Assembly (NCBI RefSeq): GCF_964019385.1
Contig: NC_088649.1
Span: 6,820,451-6,884,450 of the forward strand
Reading direction: 5' to 3'
DNA: 64,000 bases
Source of the DNA: Sycon ciliatum
Taxonomy: Eukaryota; Porifera; Calcarea; Leucosolenida; Sycettidae
Shown: piece after piece, positions 34,120-43,803 of the stretch
How positions within the stretch are numbered: position 1 is the stretch's first letter
Layout: each line of letters begins with the position of its first letter
The notes under the pieces: model-generated
The model's input: only the letters and a program-made list of their open reading frames with translations
The model's database searches: none
Told to the model about the DNA's origin: nothing
Position numbers and translations under genes: made by a program

Positions 34120-35200
34120 TACGTTCATGATGACGTAGATGGTGTAACCGGTTGAATGACCTTCCACATGTCTTGCACGTAAAAGGTCTTTCTCCTGAAT
34201 GGATACGTCCATGTCTTCGTAAACCGGATGATTCTGTGAATGACGCGCCACATGTCTTACACTTGTGCGGTCTCTCTCCGGTATGAGCACGTTTATGAAC
34301 ACATAGAGTGCATGAGTGAGAGAAAGACATCCCGCATACATCACACTTGAATGGTCGATCTCCAGTATGCGTACGTTTATGAGTACATAGATTGCTTGAC
34401 TGAGTGAAAGACATCCCGCATACATCACACTTGAAAGGTCGATCTCCAGTGTGAATACGTTCATGGTCGCGGAGGTGAGAAACGTTCTTAAACTCCTTCT
34501 TGCAAAACTGGCACCTTTGTGATGTCTTACATTTAGACCGCTTGTACGGATTCTGACTCTGAGCCATAACCTTAGCAGAATCAGATATTTGTTGGACAGG
34601 ACGTCTGTGTTCAACCGGCTTGGCACACGAATCAGGTTGTTCCCATGCTTCACGTGTTCTTCCAGCAGAAACTCCAGTATTTGACTCTGTGTCTGGAGTT
34701 AAGACGTCCATTTTAAACTGAGAAGATGGTTTCATAGGCGAAATACGTTTATCATACGCGCTGAACGCAGAAGTCCGGTTCTCGACGTCTTCCAGTTCTG
34801 ACGGTGCACTAGACGTAGCTTCATCCCTTTCGCTTTTGCGGTCAGTTCCATGTGTCGTATTGAAAGCTGGTTGACGATTAGAAATACGCGCCGAAAGAAT
34901 TGTGTTCCACGCCCGTTTTATCAATGGCGGAGGAGAAACAGGAAATATGCTACTGGTATCCTCAGGGGGTGTATTACTCGTGTCTTCTCTGTTTTCCAGT
35001 GAAGCGGATCTCATACACGACGCTTTCGCCGTGTTTTCTTCGCCAATGTTTGACTCAGAAAATGGTGGAACCGACGATTGGCCATGCTGTCTAGAAAGTT
35101 GGAGTAGCACATTCCCCTTTAACTTCATCAATGGCGGCATTGGTGGTAGTTCATTAGAATCAACACTGCAGTCAGACTTCAACTCCTCAAAGTCTTCCAT
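34064..35200 (-). pseudogene. C2H2 zinc-finger gene Z4, interrupted in its last finger by a LINE
   Basis: 378-codon frame from MEDFEELKSDCSVDS (35200). The N-terminal Ser/Pro-rich region has the family signature ELPPMPPLMK. Four complete fingers follow (CQFC, CDVC, CDVC, CKTC), then CKTCGRSFNRLHHLRHHERI, where the LINE breaks the gene before the linker. The frame then reads the antisense of the LINE's (TAA)n tail as a run of isoleucines and stops after about 17 LINE-derived residues. Four fingers could still fold if the altered transcript is made. Without the LINE the next finger already had a stop (at about 31936), so decay may predate insertion. Confidence 0.85.
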
Positions 35201-36724
35201 TGTTTCATAGACCGAACGGCAACAACTCTGGAAGGGAAATTGAATAACCGAGCCAATATTACTCGTAGCAACTTCACTCAGTGAATTTAAATTACGGATC
35301 CAGAATGGTTCGCTCTGTGGGCCGAGCCAATATTACTCTCAGCCACTTCACGCCGTGATTTTAAATTATGGATGCAAAATGGTTCGGTCTGTGTACTTTA
35401 ATATCGTGTCCTAGTGTGAAAAGCCAAATTAGCTGATAAAAAAAGGGTTTGCCATAATTCTGACTGCCAGCAATGCGTGACAATTTTACGTATTTTCTCC
35501 ACTTCAAGTACATGGAAACTTGCTGTCACAATCTCAAGCTTCCATGGACGTTTACATCAATTGTCGCACAAAAGGATTTTAGTTGCCTGGGGAGCATCTT
35601 TTCGTTTTAAGTGAGAAATGATCACTCTTACTGTTCTTTGTCAGTGTCAACACTACACGTTATTCTTTGGCACTGCACTGCCATTCTTAAATAAGTAAAG
35701 GATCTATCACTTCCGAAAATTTTTGCTTTTTCAAGAATGCAAAATGTCTGTTGCTGAGTAGACATCGCGGAGAAGTGAGCGTTCCTGTACTGGTATGAGT
35801 TTGGATGTACCGGTACATTGTATTTCAGCATGGTGGAGTGGAAAAATTCCAATTTGTTTTTTTCTTCAAGAAAACGCAAAAAGGGGGATGACGTCCTCTG
35901 TGCTAGAAAAAAATCTTCTAATGAATACTTCTTGCTAAATGAGGACGTGGCTGTTTATTTTGTCTCCCCTTGTAATTTGGCTATCTTCAGGACGATCATT
36001 TGTTCCATCAGGGGATGATGGCCCTCCTCTCCCTCTGATATGCTGACGTGGCTAAGCGGTGCTGCCCCTGGAACCTTTCTATGATCAGGCAATTATAGCT
36101 TGATGGAGCTAAATTCGTAGCCTGGTTTATCCACTTTGGCAAGTCTCGTTTGCACACCCATTAATCATGTGATGTTTTGACCATTTTTGAGGGGTGTGCT
36201 AATTTCAAAGTTCCCTTCAAACAACTTTTCAAGGGCTTTGTACAGTCGATCTACACACCAAAGAAACGTGCCTGCAAATTTTGAGCGAAATCGAAGAGAT
36301 CCACTTCCACATAATTGTCTACAAGTCTTCTCAGACATGCTCATTCAACAAAGCGTTCGCTCATATCTTCTTTTTATATAAAGTAAAACTTCCTGTGTTC
36401 AAAGACTATACCAGAAAACTGCTATTAACATCTGACATAATACATGAAAACGAGACCATGGCATAGAACACAAATACCGAACTACATAATGCACATCAGA
36501 TTGCGATTCTAGACTATCATAGGCTATATCGTGTATGGTTAAATTCAGATTTGTGTGAATAGCATCAAAGAGTGGATTTTTTTAACTGCTTCGAATGTAC
36601 ACTATCGTTCTAACAGACAAACACTTTCTCTCTATCTCTCTCTTGTTCGTACAATTCATTAGCACGAAGAGGAGAAGAACCGTTTTACACATAGTGAAAC
36701 ACTTTCAAGCAACATTTAGGATTT
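35201..36724. repeat. Zinc-finger-unit flank between Z4 and Z5
   Basis: 5' flank of Z4 includes a direct local duplication of about 80 bp (GAGCCAATATTACTC..CACTTCAC..AGTGA at 35251 and 35333). Then come the CTGAGTAGACATCGCGG block (35752), TTGCTAAATGAGGACGTGGC (35932), the CACCAAAGAAACGTGCCTGC block (36255) and TTGTTCGTACAATTCATTAGCACGAAG (36643). No independent gene. Confidence 0.6.
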
Positions 36725-37804
36725 TCAGTTTCGGTTATGAATACGCTCGTGTCTACGAAGACATGATGATGTTCTGAAGACCTTTGAGCACTCTCTGCAC
36801 CTATATGCACGTTCCCCTGTGTGTATACGTTCATGGTTGCGGAGATGGGATGACTGTGTAAAAGACCTTACACATGTCTTGCAAGTGAAAGGTCTTTCTC
36901 CCGAATGGATACGTTCATGCCTGCGTAAAGCGGTTGAATGCGTGAACGATGTGCCACATGTCTTACACTTGTGCGGTCTCTCTCCGGTATGAGTACGTTT
37001 ATGAACACATAGAGTGCACGAGTGAGAGAAAGACATCCCGCATACATCACACTTGAATGGTCGATCTCCAGTGTGAATACGTTCATGCACGCGGAGGCGA
37101 GAAGCGTACTTGAACTCTTTTTGGCAAACCTGACACCTCTGTAATGTCTTACACTTAGAACGCTTGTACGGATCCTGATTCTTAGCCACAACCGTAGAAG
37201 AGTAAGAATGTTGTCCGATAGGACGCCTTTGTTCCACTGACATGCCAAACGCATCAGCTTGCTCCCACAGGTCAGGCGTCCGTCCACCAAAAACTCCAGT
37301 ATTTGACGCTGTGGCTGGAGTTAAGCCATCCATTTCAAACTGAAGAGGTAGCTTCACAGGCGATGCATGTTTCTCATACCCGCTGAACGTTGAAGTCCAG
37401 TTCACCACGTCTTCCATTTCAGACTGTGTACTAGACGTTGCTTCATCCCTTTGGCTTTTGTCGGCGGTTTGAAATGCCTTTTCGAAAGCTGGCTGACGAT
37501 TAGAAATACTGGCTGAAGGAATTGTCCATTTTATCAATGGCGGAGGAGACACAGGAATAGTGCTACTGGTATACTCAGGGGGTATACTGCTTGTGTCGTC
37601 TCTGTTTTCCAGTGAAGTACACGACACTTTCTCCATGTTCTCTTCTAAAAGGTTTGACGCTGGAGATGGTGGAATGGACGATGGACCATGCTCTCTGGAC
37701 GTTCGGTTGAGCTTAGTCCTCTTCGACTTCATCAATGGCGGCATTGGTGGTAGATCATTAGAATCCACACTGCAGTCAGACATCGACTCCTCCAAGCATT
37801 CCAT
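36725..37804 (-). CDS. C2H2 zinc-finger protein Z5, 359 aa, five intact fingers
   Basis: The best preserved member. MECLEESMSDCSVDS start, Ser/Pro-rich N-terminal half with DLPPMPPLMK, then a conserved middle (MEDVVNWTSTFSGYEK; TPATASNTGVFGGRTPDLWEQ). Five C2H2 fingers follow from about residue 220 (CQVC, CDVC, CKTC, CKTC, CREC), each with complete C2H2 ligands and HTGDRP/HTGERP/HSGERP linkers, ending HERIHNRN-stop. The likely role is sequence-specific nuclear DNA binding. The coding frame is intronless. Promoter elements should lie in the shared 5' flank (37805-38010). Confidence 0.9.
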   Translation of the reverse strand: MECLEESMSDCSVDSNDLPPMPPLMKSKRTKLNRTSREHGPSSIPPSPASNLLEENMEKVSCTSLENRDDTSSIPPEYTSSTIPVSPPPLIKWTIPSASISNRQPAFEKAFQTADKSQRDEATSSTQSEMEDVVNWTSTFSGYEKHASPVKLPLQFEMDGLTPATASNTGVFGGRTPDLWEQADAFGMSVEQRRPIGQHSYSSTVVAKNQDPYKRSKCKTLQRCQVCQKEFKYASRLRVHERIHTGDRPFKCDVCGMSFSHSCTLCVHKRTHTGERPHKCKTCGTSFTHSTALRRHERIHSGERPFTCKTCVRSFTQSSHLRNHERIHTGERAYRCRECSKVFRTSSCLRRHERIHNRN

Positions 37805-38548
37805 TTCTCACTGATCTACAACTCTGGAAGGGAAACTGCATACCCGAGGCAATATTACTCGTCGCCACCTCACGCAGTGAAATGAAAATTACTGATGCAG
37901 AATGGTTTGCTCTGTGCAATTTAATATCCTGCTCTAGTGTGAAAAGCAATATTAGTTGATGACAATAACAAATGTGTTTGCCATGATTCTGGCAGTCCGC
38001 AATGCGTGACAATTATAAGTATGCTCTCAAAATCAAATACATGGCAATGTCTTGGACATTTACATTAATTGTCGCACAAAAATATGTTAGTTACTATGGG
38101 AGAATCTTGTCGTTTTAAGTGATAAATGATCACTCCTACTGTTCTTTGTCAGTGTCAACACCACACGTTGTTCTCCAGTGCTGAACTGCCATTCTGAAAC
38201 AAGTAAAGTAAAGTAAAGGATGATTGTATCACTTCCCAAAAAATTACATTTCAGAATGCAAAAGGTCTATCGCCGACTAGACGTAGCGGAGGGGTGAGCT
38301 TTCCTGCACAGGTGTGAGTTTGGATCTACATTGTATTTCAGGTGGTGGATTGGAAAAAATCATAATGTGTTTTTTAAAAACCGCAAGAGGAAGATGGGGT
38401 TCATGTGCTCAGTGCTAGAAGAGGTGTTCTACTATCTTGTTGTTTTGTTGTTTGTTTATTTAAAGTCGAAGACCATACAGGCAAAATTTGCCTAATTCCA
38501 TGATATCGACTAGAAAGGAAAATAAAGTATAAAAGATTATCTGCCAAT
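37805..38548. repeat. 5' flank of Z5 (zinc-finger unit blocks)
   Basis: Ordered blocks CTCTGGAAGGGAAACTGCATA, CTCACGCAGTGAAATGAAAATTACTGATGCAGAATGG, GTAAAGTAAAGTAAAGGATGA (a small tandem expansion at 38204-38219), CCGACTAGACGTAGCGG (38270). No gene seen. Confidence 0.6.
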
Positions 38549-38840
38549 GAATAATAATAATAATAATAATAATACAGCACGCATATAGCTCATATGAAAA
38601 ATCAAATGAGGGTCATGCATCTGTCAACAACGTCGAGCCAGTGCGTTCTGTCTGAGGCAAGTTGCTCCGCTTCCAAAAGAGACATATTGAGAAGTAAAAG
38701 GTCATTCCTAATGTTGTCTACCCATCTGGTCACTGGGCGACCTCTGGGCTTCTTTATATCTGTTATATTCATTGCCATGTGAAGGGCTTTGTAGGACACA
38801 GCGTCCTTCCCTTCACGTATGACATGTCCAAACCATGTTT
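38549..38840 (-). mobile_element. LINE 3'-end fragment with (TTA)n tail
   Basis: Minus-strand frame about 38838-38602 reads FGHVIREGKDAVSYKALHM...KKPRGRPVTRWVDNIRNDL...TDRTHWLDVVDRCM, the C-terminal signature of RTE/I-type reverse transcriptase ORFs. A one-base shift may be present near 38800. The tail (ATT)n on minus corresponds to AATAATAAT at 38549-38574. The element is 5'-truncated within the zinc-finger-unit flank. Confidence 0.8.
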
Positions 38841-39655
38841 ACAGACTGCACTTATTGGGCATTGAGCAGTTTTAGCATAAAGAGCATTATTCGAAGTTTT
38901 ATTGGGAAAGATGATTCCAAGTATGTATCTGAGTTTGAAATGAATAATTCTTGCTAAATGAGGACGTAGCTCTCCATTTACTTTGCCCTTGGAATTTGGC
39001 TCTTTTGAAGAGGATCATTTGTGGCCTCATGGTGTGATGGTCCTCCTCTTCTAGGTTGCTTTGGATGGCTAAGCGGAGCTGCACCAGTCATGCCCTTTTC
39101 TAAAGTGACAAAATGTTGGCTTGTTGGAGTTTAACTCTTAGCTTGGTCGTATACGCTGTTGCATGTCTCGTTTGCGGACCCATAAATCATGTGATGTTTT
39201 GACCAATGTTTAGGGGTATGTCTATTTCACGGTTCCCTTCGGACACCTTTTCAAGGGATTAGAACAGTCGATCTACCCCCCCCTCCCTCCTCCCCAAGGA
39301 AACGTACCTGCCAAATTTGAGGGAAATCAGAGAGATCCACTTGCACACATTGTCTGGTCGTCTAAGACATGATCTCTTAAAAGTCAACAATCGCTTCGCA
39401 TAACTCTACGATCTGAATTAATTAAACTTTCTCCGATCGATGGTTATTCTAGAATAATGCTATTAACTTCTGACATAATACATGAGAACGAGACCATTTA
39501 ATAGAACCGAAATACGGAACTACATAATCCACATCAGCTAGCGATTCTGGACGACCATAGTCTGTCGCGTGTGTGGTTACGATCAGATTTGTGTGAATAG
39601 CGTCAATGACGAGACCTTGGTTCCAACTGCTGTGAATGTATTCTCTCTTTCCAGC
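38841..39655. repeat. Zinc-finger-unit flank upstream of Z6's 3' end
   Basis: Repeats the flank blocks (TTGCTAAATGAGGACGTAGCTC at 38950, CTCGTTTGCGGACCCATAAATCATGTGATG at 39167, CCAAGGAAACGTACCTGCC at 39294). A CCCCCCCTCCCTCCTCCCC tract at 39276-39295 is unique to this copy. No gene. Confidence 0.55.
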
Positions 39656-39976
<321 letters not shown>

Positions 39977-39995
<19 letters not shown>

Positions 39996-41077
39996 TTCGT
40001 AGAATTCAAGAGCACGAAGAGCACTTTTACACATAGTAAAACACATTCAAACGCCTTTGAGTCTTTTGATTTTCGGTTATGAATACGTTCGTGGTTCCAA
40101 AGATTTGATGCTGTTCTGAAGACCTTTCCGCACTCTCTGCACCGACGTTCTCCTGTATGAACACGTTCATGGTCACATAGTTGGGATGACTGTGTGAATG
40201 ACTTTACACATGTCTTAAATTTGTGCGGTCTCTCTCCGGTATGATGAATACGTTTGTGAACGCATAGACTCCATGACTGAGTGAAAGACGTCCCACATAC
40301 ATCACACTGGAATGGTCGATCTCCAGTATGAACACGTTCATGCTCGAGGAGGCGAGAAACGTACTTGAACTCTTTTTGGCAAAACTGACACCTCTGTGAT
40401 GTCTTACACTTAGAACGCCTGCACGTATCCTGCTTCTGAGCCATAACATTAGAAGAGTCAGAATTTTGTCGGATAGGATGCCTGTGTCCAACCGGCATGT
40501 CACACGCATCAGGTTGCTCCCATATTTCACGTGTCCTTCCAAGAGACACTCCAGTATTTGACGCTGTGGCTGGAGTTAAGGCGTCCATTTCAAACTTAGG
40601 AGATGATCTCATAGGCGATGTACGTTTCTCATACCCGCTGACCGCTGAAGTCCAGTTCACCACGTCTTCCATTTCAGAAGGGGTACTAGAAGTTGCTTCA
40701 TCCCTTTCGCTTTCGTCGGCTGTTCGAAATGTCTGGTCGAAAGCTGGCTGACGGTTAGAAATGCTTCCGGAGTGAATTGTGTTCCTCGTACAGTTTATCA
40801 ATGGCGGAGGAGAAACAGGAATTAGGCGACTGGTATGCTCAGGGGGTATGTTACTCTTGTCCTCTCTGTTTTCCAGTGAAGCAGATCTCATACACGACGC
40901 TTTCTCTGTCTTTGCTTCGCCAATGTTTGACCCCAAATATGGTTGAACGGACGATGGACCATACTCTCTAGAAGTTATGTAGAGCTTCTTCCTCTTCGAC
41001 TTCATCAATGGCGACATTGGTGGTAGTCCATAGGAATCCAGACTACAGTCCGACTTCAAGTCCTCAAAGTCTTCCAT
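39977..41077 (-). CDS. C2H2 zinc-finger protein Z6, variant with damaged fingers
   Basis: Open from MEDFEDLKSDCSLDS (ATG 41077; an in-frame ATG at 41128 adds MTLLCNFPSRVAAVEIE) to 39977. Fingers: CQFC intact; CDVCGTSF intact but followed by an extra codon (IHHTGERP); the third has Cys to Phe (FKTCVKSF) and is likely non-functional; the fourth CRECGKVF follows a shortened linker (HTGERRCREC, two residues lost). The stop was lost, so the C-terminus runs about 33 residues into 3' flank (SKDSKAFECVLLC...). It is open but probably degenerating. Confidence 0.75.
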
Positions 41078-41128
41078 TTCTATCTCGACTGCAGCAACTC
41101 TGGAAGGGAAATTGCATAACAGAGTCAA

Positions 41129-41430
41129 TATTACTCGTAACTACTTCACGCAGTGAACAAAACTACGGATGCAAAATGTTTCGCTCTGTGCACTTTAATA
41201 TCGCATTGTAGTGTGTCATAATATTGTTAATTGGTAACAATGGTTATGCTATTTTTATGGCAGCTTGCAATACGTGACAATTACACGTATCTTCTCAACA
41301 TCAAGAACATAGCAACTTGCTGTCACCATCTCAAGCTGTCAAGAAATTTTGCATTAATTGTCGCACAAACAGATGTCAGTTGCCAAAGTAGAATCTCGTC
41401 GTTTTAGTGATTGATGATAAGTCATACCTT
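41129..41430. repeat. 5' flank of Z6
   Basis: Same blocks as the Z3 flank (CTACTTCACGCAGTGAACAAAACTACGG, TTTCGCTCTGTGCACTTTAATATCG, CAACTTGCTGTCACCATCTCAAGCTGTCAAG). It provides the uninterrupted reference for the TIR insertion at 22456. No gene. Confidence 0.6.
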
Positions 41431-42021
41431 TGAGCAACAGCAGTGAAATTTACAAGTGTGAATTTTATCAATCAAAGCGAGAAATGAACAAAGGAGAAAG
41501 GAAGGAAGGACAACGTGATAACTTATAAAAACAGTACATTACACCTAGAACATTAACGGCCAAGCTTGGTTGCACTAAACACGACACGTTACTTGAACAA
41601 TTTCAACCCAATTATACTATCTTTCTGTACACACAAATTAGGCTTATACAGACCCTGATAGATAGCTTCCAACACTTTTAACTGTAGTCCATAACCACGA
41701 CAACCACGGCACAATACAGTGAACACAGAGTCGGAATACGAATTGCAACAATCAGGACTAGCTAACAGATGATTGTACACTGACAGATAGTATAATTGGG
41801 TTGAACTTGTTCAAGTAACGTGTCGTGTTTAGTGCGGCCAAGCTTGGCCGTTAATGTTCTAGGTGTAATGTACTGCTGTTATTTGTTATCACGTTGTCCT
41901 TCCTTCCTTTCTCCTTTGTTCATTTCTCGTTTTGATTGTTAAAATTCACACTTGTAAATTTCACTGCTATTGCTCTTAGTGTCATTTCTCTAATTTAGAT
42001 TTTCTATAATAGTTCAATTTT
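41431..42021. mobile_element. Fold-back element with about 195-bp arms and 11-bp flanking duplication
   Basis: 41432-41626 and 41782-41975 are inverted copies (CAGTGAAATTTACAAGTGTGAA...AACCCAATTATACTATC) around a 155-bp unique loop. A 45-bp non-palindromic tail follows to 42021. The insertion is bounded by AGTCATACCTT (41420-41430) and AGTCATGCCTT (42022-42032), and the empty site matches the other zinc-finger flanks (AGTCATACCTTTCTTTGTCA). No coding capacity. A long target duplication with one asymmetric end is unlike simple cut-and-paste MITEs. Confidence 0.85.
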
Positions 42022-42152
42022 AGTCATGCCTTTCTTTGTCATTGTCAACACTACACTTTGTTCTTCAGAGGTGAACTGACATTCTGACACAAGTAAAGGA
42101 TCGATCACTCACTAAAAATTCACCTTTTCACAATAAATTGTAAGTATGATTA

Positions 42153-42273
42153 ACAGCCCGAGTACAAGCGAGTACAAGGGCAATACCGGCTGATACATGA
42201 CCGAACGACGCCAGCCGTGAGGTCATGTATCAAGCCGGTATTGCCCGTGGACGAGCGCGTACGAGGTGCTGTA
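42153..42273. repeat. Hairpin-forming inverted repeat (small MITE-like)
   Basis: Inner stem GGGCAATACCGGC.TGATACATGACC (42178-42202) pairs with 42221-42246 with one 1-nt bulge; the loop is 18 nt. Outer arms ACAGCCCGAGTAC / GTACGAGGTGCTGT continue imperfectly to 42153 and 42273. No coding capacity. It looks like a compact palindromic transposon remnant. Confidence 0.8.
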
Positions 42274-42279
42274 AATCAT

Positions 42280-42660
42280 TTATTGCATGCTTCAATTGTT
42301 TGTAACCCTACATTCCATGTACAGCAGAACAAGGCAATTTCAAGTTCAATTGACTGTGCATGCGGAGGTACACGTACACGTGTTTGTGGTTTTGAAAATT
42401 GGTTTATTTCTTTACAACAACAAGGGCAGGTAGTCATATTGGGATGGTTTAAGACCATGGTTGAGAAACAGAGGGTACCAGGCTCAAGTCCTGCTTGGAA
42501 GCGGGAGGAAATTCTCCAGCCGTGCTGCGACCTTTTGCTGTTTTCTCATTTTCGCAAGTGAAGCTTTGTCGAGCCACACTTTTTATTCTATCGCCATCAT
42601 AATATTGGGCATCAATGCCCGTTTGGTTTGCGATGTAAAATAAAACTTAAAAAAAACCCA
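42280..42660. other. Intergenic; LINE 3'-terminus fragment near 42580-42650
   Basis: CTATCGCCATCATAATATTGGGC..CAATGCCCGTTTGGT.TGCGAT..AAAATAAAA at 42582-42645 matches, in opposite orientation, the 3' UTR of the LINE at 62509-63252. It is therefore a solitary LINE 3' end. The rest has no supported gene. Confidence 0.6.
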
Positions 42661-42812
42661 CGTTTATTTGGAGAACTCGTGACCTGTCACGAGGGTAAAA
42701 AAAGTCGTAGGAGTAGGAAGCAAGTTTTTAGCTCCTGCCTTTCCATCTATGGAATAGCCTTTCGGCCACTTTTGTAAGTATAGGTGGACCTGGAACTAGT
42801 CCCAGCCCTAAT

Positions 42813-43773
42813 ATGGTGGAGAACTCAAATATGGACCTGGCCTTGCTGCTGGATGGGGAGATTCGTGACTTGGCCAAAAAGTCAGGACTATGCAGGTGTG
42901 GACTCGTTGGCCCGACCGGACCTTGTACTTCAACTTCGCGCCATGGACATCGGCAAATCAGATATGCCAGCGCTAGTGAGCTCTATCAGTGCACTGTCTT
43001 CGACTGTCACTGCATTAACTGTGGAAATGGTCTCCCTCAGGGAGGACAGGGATAGGGAAGTTAGAGAAATGAAAGCAACCATTGATGGCCTCGTGGCGAA
43101 GATGATACACCTTGAGGAAGGCGGGAGTCCAAACCTGATTGCACAATCTACAACCCCGAGTACAACGTACAGTAGTGTAGCTAGTTCAGGTAGTACAGGG
43201 GCTGGGGTGAGGGAAACCGTCACTCGGACTCGCATTCCCCCCAACGCACACTCTACCAACCGTACCCGCACTTCCCAAACATCGACACATGTACACCAGA
43301 CCTCATCACGCACTGAAACACCACCGGCTGCACCAACCAGGTCAACATTGGCTACAACTAGTACAAGTGAATATACGGGAAGCAGTTCGGATGGCTGGGC
43401 CGAAGTTGTACGGCGTCGGGTCACGTCCCGGTACGTGAAGCCTGTGGCCCCAGCTAACCCCAACATCCTTACAGGCGTAGAAAAAGTCGCGAAATCTGTG
43501 TTCTACGTGGGCAATGTCCACAGGGAGTGTAGCGCTAACGCAATTACTGACTGGTGCAAGGACCGTGAGGTTAAGGTGCTCAATTGCAGTATTAGCGAAT
43601 CCCGGACCTTTGGCACAGCATATGCACGACTGACTGTCCTAGCGACGGATGAAGGCAAAATACTCAGTGCAGGATTTTGGCCGGCAACAATTAGCCACAC
43701 CGTCCGTAAGTGGCGCTTTGCCGACGGTACCAACGTGACTGAACGTGGTGGTGGTGATAGTTCCTCGTCATAA
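42813..43773 (+). pseudogene. LINE ORF1 (RRM-like/coiled-coil nucleic-acid-binding protein), one frameshift
   Basis: The reading most like relatives starts MVENSNMDLALLLDGEIRDLAKK (42813), shifts frame at about 42890, and continues GVDSLARPDLVLQLRAMDIGKSDMPALV to the stop at 43771-43773. A coiled coil (SALSSTVTALTVEMVSLRED) is followed by a Ser/Thr-rich linker. The C-terminal domain KSVFYVGNVHRECSANAITDWC...AYARLTV has an RRM-like or transposase-22-like layout. It is the ORF1 partner of the ORF2 that starts 30 nt downstream. If translation instead starts at 42784 the frame is fully open (329 codons), so a functional product cannot be excluded. Confidence 0.65.
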
Positions 43774-43803
43774 TCATGTTGTCTATGTCTTCCCTCAACT
43801 TGC

